DNA of 7,684 bases from Lachnospira sp. UBA5912 (GTDB taxonomy: Bacteria; Bacillota; Clostridia; Lachnospirales; Lachnospiraceae), in the NCBI GenBank assembly GCA_002435585.1, contig DJDY01000186.1, positions 1 to 7,684 of the forward strand, written 5' to 3'. This document shows positions 1 to 7,346 of this stretch, in pieces; the stretch's first letter is position 1, and every line of letters starts with the position of its first letter. The notes under the pieces are model-generated. The model had not been told where the DNA came from. It did no database searches and saw only the letters and a list, made by a program, of their open reading frames with translations. The translations under genes and the position numbers were made by a program.

Positions 1-932
1 ATATTTCTCCAATACTCAAGAGTTTCCTTAAGAGTTTGTTCTAATGATATATGTGGCTCCCAGCCTGCTTCCTCTTTTATCTTACTTATATCCGGTTCTA
101 TGATAGGAACATCCACCGGACGGAGTTTATTCTCATCTACCTTTACTTCTATATTCTTATCTGACATAGCTACTATCTTATTAAGAATATCCTGTATGGA
201 TACTGCGTGGCCTCTTCCTACATTGTAGGTTTCTCCTCTTTTTCCATTCTTTACTAAAAGAGCATATGCCTTTACAACATCCCTTACATCTGTGAAATCA
301 CGCTTTGCACTTAAGTTTCCTACGTATATTACTGGTTCCTGTTTTCCTTTTTCTATATCTGCAACCTGCTTACAGAAATCTGCAACCACAAACACAGGTG
401 TCTGGTTTGGTCCTATATGGTTAAATGCCCTCACCATCATAATGTCAAGACCGTATGCATCTGAATATATTCTTCCCAACATATTCTGGCATGACTTGGT
501 TGCTGCATATATATTGCCAGGTCTTAACACATTATCTTCTATGATAGGACATTCATCTTTCTTTATATGTCCGTATTCCTCTCCTGAACCGATAAGAAGA
601 ACTCTTGGCTTCTTATCTGCATCTTTTACAGCTTCCAGAAGATTCACACAACCCTTTATATTAACATCTACTGTCAGTGCAGGGTTCTTCCATGAATAAG
701 CAACTGATGACTGTGCTGCCAGGTGAAACAGATAATCAGGCTGTTCTTCCTTTAAAAGCTCTGATATCTGATTCTTATCAAGAATATCAAGATTCCTTAC
801 AGCTGCCCCTTTTATAGTAAGTGTTTCTTTCTCGGTCTTGGTTACTGTAACTTCATATCCTAAATCATTAGTTAAATGTCTTACAAGATATGGTCCGACG
901 AATCCACCCCCGCCAACTACTAATGCCTTCAT
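1..932 (-). CDS. rmd: GDP-4-dehydro-6-deoxy-D-mannose reductase (GDP-D-rhamnose synthase), 3' end cut by window edge
   Basis: This is the last step to GDP-D-rhamnose: NAD(P)H-dependent reduction of GDP-4-keto-6-deoxymannose in the cytoplasm. I translated 310 codons with no stop. The protein begins MKALVVGGGGFVGPYL, a Rossmann dinucleotide loop at residues 7-13. The short-chain dehydrogenase pair Y142 and K146 is in IYAATK, after the GSGEEYG strand at 115-121. FNHIGP (170-175) and the VGNLSAKRDFTDVRDVV stretch (204-220) are typical of Rmd rather than of Fcl/WcaG (GDP-L-fucose synthase). The family is usually about 300-320 residues, so only a few residues are probably missing. The ATG at 932 is preceded by AGAGAGG six bases upstream. 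It sits 80 bases after gmd, whose product it uses. GDP-6-deoxy-D-talose is an alternative product, because the two reductases are hard to tell apart by eye. Confidence 0.9.
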   Translation of the reverse strand, partial: MKALVVGGGGFVGPYLVRHLTNDLGYEVTVTKTEKETLTIKGAAVRNLDILDKNQISELLKEEQPDYLFHLAAQSSVAYSWKNPALTVDVNIKGCVNLLEAVKDADKKPRVLLIGSGEEYGHIKKDECPIIEDNVLRPGNIYAATKSCQNMLGRIYSDAYGLDIMMVRAFNHIGPNQTPVFVVADFCKQVADIEKGKQEPVIYVGNLSAKRDFTDVRDVVKAYALLVKNGKRGETYNVGRGHAVSIQDILNKIVAMSDKNIEVKVDENKLRPVDVPIIEPDISKIKEEAGWEPHISLEQTLKETLEYWRN

Positions 933-963
933 TAACTACCTCTCTTCTGATACATCAAATATT

Positions 964-995
964 GTCAGGACAGATTACTTATCCTCTGCCCTGAC
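964..995 (-). other. Intercistronic hairpin between gmd and rmd
   Basis: Two 11-base arms (964-974 and 985-995) pair fully in the minus-strand RNA with one G-U wobble, around a 10-base loop. The stem is terminator-strength, but AATATTTGATG follows rather than a U-tract, so full termination is unlikely. Partial termination, protection of the upstream mRNA from 3' exonucleases, or processing are more plausible. The stem lies 31 bases before the rmd start and does not cover its ribosome binding site. Confidence 0.6.
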
Positions 996-1012
996 TATCT
1001 AACATGATTATA

Positions 1013-2118
<1,106 letters not shown>

Positions 2119-2123
2119 ATATC

Positions 2124-3194
2124 TTATAAATACTGATTCTTTCCCTCTTCTCTAAGCTTAGCAAGTACCTTCTTGATCTCACCTGCATTCTCCTTAGTAG
2201 AAATCAGTGTAGCATCCTTAGTATCAACAACTATCATATCTCTTAAACCGACAGTCGCAATAAGTTTATCTGCACCTTCAATAACACAGTTTTGTGTATT
2301 GACTGTCACTACATTGCCGTTCACTACATTGCCTTCTTCATCATTTTCTTTGATTCTTCCGACTGCAAGCCATGAACCTACATCATCCCAGCCAAAGTTA
2401 CCAGCAAGTGTATAGATATCTGATGCCTTTTCCATGATACCATAATCAACAGACTGCGACTCAAGCTCTGGGAATTCCTTTTCAAGAACCTTCTGGTAAT
2501 CAGCTGTTCCTACTGAATCTTTAATCTTTAACAAACCTTCATATGTTGAAGTCATATACTTCTTAAAACATGAAAGTATAGTTGATACTTTCCATACAAA
2601 CATACCTGAATTCCAAAGATATGAACCATCTGCAAGATATGACTTGGCTGTTTCAAGATCTGGTTTTTCAACAAACTTCTCTACTGAAAAACTCTCTCCT
2701 TCTTTAACATCCTTATTATACTTGATATAGCCATATCCTGTCTCCGGATAGTTTGGTGTGATACCTACTGTGACAAGATTCTCGCCCTTTTCTGCTATAT
2801 CACATGCATTAACAAATGTATCCTTAAATATATCATTGTGCTTTATAAGGTGGTCTGATGGAAGAACTATCATAACTGCATCTTCATACTTGCTTGCAAC
2901 ATGCACTGCTCCAAGTCCTATACATGGTGCTGTATTTCTTCCGATAGGCTCACAGAGTATATTTTCTTCTGGAAGACCTGGAAGCTGCTGTTTTACAAGT
3001 TCTCTGTAATTAGCATTGGTTGCAATATATACATCTTTAATATCAACTAATGGACTTATTCTTTCAACTGTAAGCTGTATCATAGTCTTACCATCATCTG
3101 TTAATGATAAGAACTGCTTAGGAAGATTAACTCTGCTTCTTGGCCAGAATCTTTCTCCTTTTCCACCTGCCATTATTAACGCTGTTTTCTTCAT
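2124..3194 (-). CDS. manC: Mannose-1-phosphate guanylyltransferase
   Basis: Joins mannose-1-phosphate and GTP to give GDP-mannose and pyrophosphate, feeding gmd directly downstream. The nucleotidyltransferase signature is at 9-27 (AGGKGERFWPRSR, then PKQF). Other family motifs are LPSDH (111-115), ETGYGYI (151-157), FVEKPD (174-179), WNSGMF (194-199), SVDYGIMEK (248-256) and GWDDVGSW (268-275). At 356 residues it is the short form: it lacks the roughly 110-residue phosphomannose isomerase domain of bifunctional ManC/AlgA enzymes, so mannose-6-phosphate isomerase and phosphomannomutase must be encoded elsewhere. The ATG at 3194 has CGAGGT in good position and is the first gene after a strong promoter. 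The three-gene order manC, gmd, rmd follows the order of the pathway. Confidence 0.95.
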   Translation of the reverse strand: MKKTALIMAGGKGERFWPRSRVNLPKQFLSLTDDGKTMIQLTVERISPLVDIKDVYIATNANYRELVKQQLPGLPEENILCEPIGRNTAPCIGLGAVHVASKYEDAVMIVLPSDHLIKHNDIFKDTFVNACDIAEKGENLVTVGITPNYPETGYGYIKYNKDVKEGESFSVEKFVEKPDLETAKSYLADGSYLWNSGMFVWKVSTILSCFKKYMTSTYEGLLKIKDSVGTADYQKVLEKEFPELESQSVDYGIMEKASDIYTLAGNFGWDDVGSWLAVGRIKENDEEGNVVNGNVVTVNTQNCVIEGADKLIATVGLRDMIVVDTKDATLISTKENAGEIKKVLAKLREEGKNQYL

Positions 3195-3236
3195 GATATA
3201 CCTCGTTTCTTATATAACTGCATAATTAACTTATTC

Positions 3237-3259
3237 ATATGGGCGCACTACACCCATAT
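3237..3259 (-). promoter_or_regulatory. Hairpin at the 5' end of the manC-gmd-rmd transcript
   Basis: Perfect 7-base arms ATATGGG and CCCATAT (3237-3243 and 3253-3259) enclose 9 bases. In the minus-strand RNA the loop can close further by a G-U, a G-C and a second G-U pair. With transcription starting near 3263, the stem begins about five bases from the 5' end. That position suits an mRNA-stabilising 5' stem-loop. As DNA, it also suits an operator just downstream of the -10 box. Confidence 0.55.
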
Positions 3260-3269
3260 ACGCTGAAAA

Positions 3270-3298
3270 ATTATATCTCATACTACGGATTTTGTCAA
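3270..3298 (-). promoter_or_regulatory. Sigma-A promoter for manC-gmd-rmd
   Basis: Read on the minus strand, a perfect TTGACA (3298-3293) is followed by 17 bases and a perfect TATAAT (3275-3270). This is a full-consensus housekeeping promoter. Transcription should start near 3263 (G) or 3264 (A), giving a leader of about 69 bases before the manC ATG at 3194. It indicates strong, largely constitutive expression unless the hairpin at 3237-3259 is a control site. The rest of the 302-base gap (3299-3424) is AT-rich with nothing else I can support. Confidence 0.88.
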
Positions 3299-3424
3299 TC
3301 CAGTACGCATTTTTATACATTATCAATATACTATGTATTGTTTAAATCAATTAATATATACCGACTTTTTATTATTAAAGAATTAACGCTATTTCCATTA
3401 TAATTTCATATATACATTCTCTAA

Positions 3425-3478
3425 AATAATAATCAAAAACAGCCTGACTATAATTATACAACTTACAGTCAGACTGTT
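3425..3478 (-). terminator. Intrinsic terminator of the LicCA-transporter unit
   Basis: In the minus-strand RNA, arms at 3478-3467 and 3449-3438 pair over 12 bases with one G-U wobble. Four further pairs (3466-3463 with 3453-3450) leave a 9-base loop. A run of five U begins inside the base of the stem (3439-3435), followed by GATTATTATTTT. The hairpin starts 18 bases after the transporter stop codon. It insulates this unit from the strong manC promoter 130 bases further on. Confidence 0.88.
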
Positions 3479-3496
3479 ATATTAAATAACTATAAT

Positions 3497-4936
3497 TTAT
3501 ACTATCTCAAGGTCATCCCTGTCTCTTAGCATATATTTTCTTAATGGTGTAAGACTTGCTAACCAGTATAATAATCCACCAAATATAGCTGTAAAACCAC
3601 TACCTGTTGTTATAAGGAATACCGGGCTTTTAACTTCTGCTGTAAGCGGATTATAAACAAATAAAATACTGATAATAAATGTAATAACGAGTACACCAAC
3701 ACCAACAAGATTAACTCCGTTCGTGAACTTATATGCATCATGTCCTTTTATATAATATGCTGATTTTAATGATATCTTACGTTTCTTTACTATAAGATAA
3801 TCAACAACAACCATACCAATAATAGGTCCCTGCAGATAGGCTGCCAGTGATATGAATGAAGCAAAATGATCCATTACCCATCCCCACACTGTAAGTAAAC
3901 TTACATATACAAAAGATATCCATACAAGGACTTTATAACTTACATTAGGAAGACCGCTTTTTACTATCATACAGTTAACATAGGCACCACTTCCCTGTGT
4001 TCCAATATTTGCAAACGCAACCATAAGAAGACTTAATAATGAGAATACTGGTCCTCCAAGTGTTGCTAACATAACTGTAGGGTCACTTTCATAATAACCA
4101 CACTTTACAAACATGGCAAGTGCCATAACACCGCCGGCTGCAACGAAGAATGGAGCTACAACACCATATGATAAGCTTGTTGCCCAGTAACCTTTTCTTT
4201 CATCCTTACATAATCTTGGCATAACAAGAGCCTGCGTAGACCATGAGAATGCAAATGCAACATTTCCTTCTGCTGATGACATAAATGCCAGCAGCTTATT
4301 GTTACCAAAGCTGCTGATATCCGGCTGTATTGCGAGGATATCTGACATAGGAACTGCTGTAAAACATAATACAACAACGACTATACCTACAAAAAGAAGT
4401 GCTGTTACAAGTATACGGCTTGTCCATTTAATTACATCAGGTCCGCCAAGTGCAATCAATGTACCAAGCAGAACACACAATACTCCAAGTATAGGTTTCC
4501 ATATGTCGGCATTTAGTGTAATGCCAAAACAGCCAATCAGGTTTATCATTGAGGAGGCAAATAGTTGTGAATCGACAGCGTACCATCCAAAATTGGCAAG
4601 ACTTATCACAGTAGCAAGTACTGCGACACCCTTAATACCTAACACTGATCTTAACCATATCCACAAGTCTATACCATATCTTACTGAAAAGAATACTGGT
4701 AAGCACTCAATAAGCACAAATACAAGATTAAAACAGAATATATTAATTAACATCTGTCTGAATGAAACATACTGGGCTACCAAAGCACCCTGTGTATAAC
4801 ACCATGTTGCTATGGCAAATCCACTTGTTGATAAAAACAAATCCCAGAATGAATACTGTCTGTCACTTTTAAGCATTGGAACAGTTCCAGTTATAGTTTC
4901 CTGTCGGATATAATCCGCATTCTTTGATGCTGACAT
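3497..4936 (-). CDS. NCS1-family (CodB-like) membrane transporter, substrate unknown; choline or related compound suggested by context
   Basis: A 479-residue integral membrane protein of about twelve hydrophobic segments, in the nucleobase-cation-symport-1 group of the APC superfamily (LeuT fold, cytosine/purine/hydantoin carriers). Supporting motifs are a soluble N-terminus leading to YSFWDLFLSTSGFAIATW (28-45, first segment), NFGWYAVDSQLFASS (115-129, helix 3 pattern), FSWSTQALVMPRL (230-242) and QGPIIGMVVVDY (369-380), the typical PIxGxxxxDY signature. Its ATG directly follows the TAG of the 60-residue gene and has its own strong Shine-Dalgarno. Family relatives carry cytosine, purines, hydroxymethylpyrimidine and hydantoins. 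No thiamine (THI-box) riboswitch or pyrimidine-salvage gene is nearby. Membership of a unit with a choline kinase/cytidylyltransferase fusion makes choline, ethanolamine or a similar amine a reasonable but untested guess. Family confidence is high and substrate confidence is low. Confidence 0.85.
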   Translation of the reverse strand: MSASKNADYIRQETITGTVPMLKSDRQYSFWDLFLSTSGFAIATWCYTQGALVAQYVSFRQMLINIFCFNLVFVLIECLPVFFSVRYGIDLWIWLRSVLGIKGVAVLATVISLANFGWYAVDSQLFASSMINLIGCFGITLNADIWKPILGVLCVLLGTLIALGGPDVIKWTSRILVTALLFVGIVVVVLCFTAVPMSDILAIQPDISSFGNNKLLAFMSSAEGNVAFAFSWSTQALVMPRLCKDERKGYWATSLSYGVVAPFFVAAGGVMALAMFVKCGYYESDPTVMLATLGGPVFSLLSLLMVAFANIGTQGSGAYVNCMIVKSGLPNVSYKVLVWISFVYVSLLTVWGWVMDHFASFISLAAYLQGPIIGMVVVDYLIVKKRKISLKSAYYIKGHDAYKFTNGVNLVGVGVLVITFIISILFVYNPLTAEVKSPVFLITTGSGFTAIFGGLLYWLASLTPLRKYMLRDRDDLEIV

Positions 4937-5119
4937 CTAAACAATCACCCCCGTCATACATAATATAATCAGCAATATGCTTACAGCAACTACTGCAACA
5001 ATAGCAGCCGCATCTGCTTTCCCTGCTCTTTTAGGGAACTCATAATTAGGATCTTCCATGATTTTTAACCTTCTTTCGGTTTCATCATAAATCATTTTTT
5101 CAATTGATTCCTGCGCCAT
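4937..5119 (-). CDS. Small single-pass membrane protein, putative transporter partner
   Basis: Sixty residues. Positions 1-35 are charged and likely helical (ESIEKMIYDETERRLKIMED), followed by a short PNYEFPKRAGK linker. Residues 36-60 form one hydrophobic segment rich in A, V, I and L that runs to the C-terminus. Basic residues K30, R31 and K34 just before it predict a cytoplasmic N-terminus. The ATG at 5119 has AAAGGA six bases upstream. The stop is immediately followed by the transporter's ATG with no intervening base, so the two are probably translationally coupled and made in matched amounts. I do not recognise the family. Tiny one-helix proteins encoded directly before a carrier are known as accessory subunits in other families (for example YhdT beside PanF), so a subunit or stability factor for the NCS1 carrier is my inference. 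Reality as a gene is well supported by the ribosome binding site and the exact junction. Confidence 0.8.
   Translation of the reverse strand: MAQESIEKMIYDETERRLKIMEDPNYEFPKRAGKADAAAIVAVVAVSILLIILCMTGVIV
4944..4952 (-). promoter_or_regulatory. Strong ribosome binding site of the transporter inside the small gene
   Basis: GGGGGTGAT matches the GGAGGTGAT anti-16S complement with one A-to-G change. It lies seven bases before the transporter ATG at 4936, within the last codons of the 60-residue gene. Ribosomes finishing the small protein would end on this site, which supports coupled translation. Confidence 0.7.
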
Positions 5120-5133
5120 AATCTTTCCTTTCC

Positions 5134-5216
5134 TGTGCTTTTTATCGCACTAATCTTCATTCATCAGCACATTTTCTGTGCAAATCAGGATCTGTGTCAT
5201 ACATACACATATCCTG
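5134..5216 (-). promoter_or_regulatory. Structured leader between licCA and the small membrane gene
   Basis: Three hairpins are visible in the minus-strand RNA. The first (5216-5186) has arms of 6 and 5 base pairs separated by a single mismatch, with a 7-base loop. The second (5181-5167) pairs GCACA with TGTGC around GAAAA. The third (5150-5135) pairs GTGC with GCAC. The TGTGCT arm (5171-5166) can instead pair with AGCACA (5139-5134), right beside the ribosome binding site of the small gene, which would undo hairpins two and three. None has a U-tract, so read-through from licCA is expected. I match it to no known riboswitch class. Confidence 0.4.
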
Positions 5217-5243
5217 CATATAAAAATCCATTTTCACATTTTT

Positions 5244-7025
5244 CTATTTATTAAACAGATTCATAGCTTCCTGATAATATAATTTGGCATTCTTATACCA
5301 CATATAAAGCCATTCACCAACAGAGTTACCTCTCGTTTCCTGATAAAGTGCCCATATATACCAATAATAAGAGGCTATTGCAACATAAGCAATGTAATGT
5401 GCAAGTTCTTTCTCATCAGGTTCTTTACCAAGATACATTTTAATTATTTCAATAGCTTCCTCATACTTATATTCTGAACAACATATAAATGTACCTAAGT
5501 CACTTGCTGGGTCATCATTTCCTGAATATTCCCAATCTATAAGATACATTTTGTTTTCATCATCAAGAAGGAAGTTAGGAGAATAACAATCATTGTGACA
5601 AAGGCACTTGTTCGCATACCCGTCATTAAGTGCAATATCTTTAAGTTCTGTCATCTTACTGTAAAGATTCTTAAAATCTTCAAAATCAGACTTTCCAATC
5701 TCATCCAGCTTTTTAATAAATTCCTCCGTTTTATTCCATATGCCAAAATCGTACTCTGAAATTATATTGCTTTTATGAAGTTTATTCATCATCTTTAATG
5801 CCACATCAACTTCAGCTCTGTTATTATAGTCAAGTTCTCTTGCATTTGTTATGAATCTTGAAATCTTCCAGCCTTCATTCTCATCCATATATATAAATGT
5901 ATCATCAAGACCGAGTTTAGCCGCAACACCCATTGAAAAGGCTTCACTCTTTCTGTTTATATACTTTTCTGTACCATTGCCTGGATGTCTGTATACATAG
6001 CTTTCACCTCGTAACTTAAACTGGAACGATGTATTAGTTAACCCAGCCTTTATAGCCTTTACATCTACAATATCTTTCATCTCGCACTTAAGAATCCTGC
6101 ATATATTCTTAAGTATTGTAGAATCTGCATTATTTATATATTCCTGGTCGAAGCTTCTTAATTCTTCAAGTGAATCAAACTCAAGAACCTTATCTGCATC
6201 ATATTCCCTTATATAAAGACTTAGCTCATCAATATGCTTAGCATACAGATCTTCCCACAAATGCTGCTTAGTCTCTAATGCCTCATATTCTCTTGTAAGA
6301 ATTTCCTTAAACTTCTCACTGAATTCCCTGTCAAAATAAACATGTCCTAGCATATACCATGAATTACAGCCACCTACAGTAACCTTGGTTATTCTTCCCC
6401 TTGGATCTGTCGTAAGACAGTATTCATCTGTTTCCCCTGGTGCATATACAGCCGAATAATATCCTCTGTATACATATGGTTCAAATACATTATCAACAAA
6501 ATAATTATCACTAGAACATATATATGTATTCTGAAGTTTATCAAGAACTCTTATAAGTGTTGATGTGTTGTTATACTGATAATAATCTTCATTAACAACG
6601 ATTTTTACTCCGAATTTATCCTCAAGATAGAAAAACTTTTCTTTCATATAACCTACAACTACTGTTATATCTGTAATTCCAGCTTCCTTAAGCTGTCGGA
6701 TTTCTCTTTCTATAAGAATATCTCCTTTTACATTCAGTAGTCCCTTAGGGCGTTCATAAGATAATGGTGCAAATCTGCTTGACATACCGGCAGCCATTAT
6801 TATTGCATTATTAACTTTATATGGTTCTAATGCCTCAAGGCCAGTTGATGACAATTCGTAACCATTATCCAATACATCTATCAGCTTCTTATCTTTTAAT
6901 TCTTTTATTACTTTATTCACTTTTCCAAGCGATATTGAGAATTCTTCTGAAATTATTCTTTGTGTTACATTCCTTGTTTTTCTGAAATAATTCAATATTT
7001 CAAACTCAGCTTTTGATAATGACAT
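5244..7025 (-). CDS. licCA: Three-domain fusion: winged helix, LicC-type phosphocholine cytidylyltransferase, LicA-type choline kinase
   Basis: Predicted to phosphorylate choline (C-terminal domain) and couple phosphocholine to CTP, giving CDP-choline (middle domain), in the cytoplasm. Residues 1-65 resemble a MarR-like winged helix: a helix from residue 4, TQRIISEEFSISLGKVNKVIKEL as the helix-turn-helix (21-43) and a wing around LIDVLDNGYELS. Residues 72-300 are a nucleotidyltransferase: AAGMSSRFAPLS (78-89), ERPKGLL with K94, and metal-binding D173 in SSDNYF. Residues 301-593 are an APH/choline kinase fold: LTNTSFQF (329-336), R346 and INRKSE (356-361) of the LicA type, catalytic HNDCYSPN (H477, D479, N484) and metal-binding IDWEYSG with D497. 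All key residues are present. At 593 residues it is longer than LicC or LicA alone because of the fusion. The ATG at 7025 has AGAGG seven bases upstream. Ethanolamine or another amino alcohol is a possible substrate. The 124-base gap downstream suggests co-transcription with the transporter pair. Confidence 0.87.
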   Translation of the reverse strand: MSLSKAEFEILNYFRKTRNVTQRIISEEFSISLGKVNKVIKELKDKKLIDVLDNGYELSSTGLEALEPYKVNNAIIMAAGMSSRFAPLSYERPKGLLNVKGDILIEREIRQLKEAGITDITVVVGYMKEKFFYLEDKFGVKIVVNEDYYQYNNTSTLIRVLDKLQNTYICSSDNYFVDNVFEPYVYRGYYSAVYAPGETDEYCLTTDPRGRITKVTVGGCNSWYMLGHVYFDREFSEKFKEILTREYEALETKQHLWEDLYAKHIDELSLYIREYDADKVLEFDSLEELRSFDQEYINNADSTILKNICRILKCEMKDIVDVKAIKAGLTNTSFQFKLRGESYVYRHPGNGTEKYINRKSEAFSMGVAAKLGLDDTFIYMDENEGWKISRFITNARELDYNNRAEVDVALKMMNKLHKSNIISEYDFGIWNKTEEFIKKLDEIGKSDFEDFKNLYSKMTELKDIALNDGYANKCLCHNDCYSPNFLLDDENKMYLIDWEYSGNDDPASDLGTFICCSEYKYEEAIEIIKMYLGKEPDEKELAHYIAYVAIASYYWYIWALYQETRGNSVGEWLYMWYKNAKLYYQEAMNLFNK

Positions 7026-7141
7026 AATTCAACCTCTTAATCGTACTCTATACATGAATATCAACGTCTAATCAGAGTCTGTTAACATTCATTAATTTTT
7101 ATTTTGTTCATTTTATTGATTATTTTGTGAATTTTGAACAT

Positions 7142-7203
7142 AAGTAAATATAACATAAAATATATGTAAATACAATATGAATTTATATTTACTTTAAGTA
7201 AAT
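7142..7203. repeat. Cluster of GTAAAT repeats overlapping the licCA promoter
   Basis: AAGTAAATAT (7142-7151) recurs as ATGTAAATAC (7164-7173), inverted as ATATTTACTT (7185-7194) and again as AAGTAAAT (7196-7203). The last two form a perfect inverted repeat TTTACTT-T-AAGTAAA (7188-7202). The copies are spaced 22, 21 and 11 bases apart, close to whole helical turns. They overlap the proposed -10 and -35 boxes and the region just upstream. This is the expected layout of an operator, though AT-rich sequence yields such repeats by chance more easily than mixed sequence does. Confidence 0.4.
7147..7175 (-). promoter_or_regulatory. Probable licCA promoter
   Basis: On the minus strand, TTGTAT (7175-7170) is followed by 17 bases and TATATT (7152-7147). 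A TGn extension (7155-7153) sits directly before the -10 box. Start would be near 7140, giving a leader of about 115 bases. The -35 is weak and the region is very AT-rich, so other positions are possible. An inverted TGTTCA/TGAACA pair (7105-7110, 7135-7140) lies at the predicted start. Confidence 0.45.
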
Positions 7204-7346
7204 TTTCATCATTTATTTTATATAACTATTCATTTAATAATTTTCTAGCGATACAAATAAACCAATATCAACTTTTTTATCTTGCTATATATGGTTATTT
7301 ATTAAGAAAGAAGGAAAAATGTGTATTTATCCATTTCTTTTTAATA

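Larger units (their letters stand above)
7026..7346. other. Gene-free AT-rich gap between the right-edge gene and licCA
   Basis: This 321-base stretch holds the licCA leader, its probable promoter and the GTAAAT repeats. Nearer the right-edge gene there is only a weak imperfect inverted repeat (7255-7264 with 7292-7300, one bulge) and no convincing U-tract. A terminator for the right-edge gene is therefore not established. I see no open frame, tRNA or RNA gene in it on either strand. Confidence 0.6.

Noticed and set aside
292..699. 135-codon plus-strand open frame
   Set aside because: It lies opposite rmd, whose motifs are intact over the same bases; no ribosome binding site and the product resembles no protein.
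2173..3225. Three short plus-strand open frames opposite manC
   Set aside because: All are antisense to a complete, motif-rich ManC and have no translation signals.
4156..4799. A 73-codon minus-strand frame and a 166-codon plus-strand frame over the transporter
   Set aside because: Both overlap the NCS1 coding region in other frames; the transporter reading has continuous membrane segments and family motifs, and these do not.
5120..5243. Thiamine, preQ1 or guanidine-II riboswitch ahead of the transporter pair
   Set aside because: I looked for the conserved THI-box bases, the preQ1 A-rich tail and the ACGR loops, and none is present; the loops here are ATGTATG and GAAAA.
7255..7300. Terminator after the right-edge gene
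   Set aside because: The inverted repeat is AT-rich with a bulge and a loop of about 27 bases and lacks a U-tract in the needed direction.
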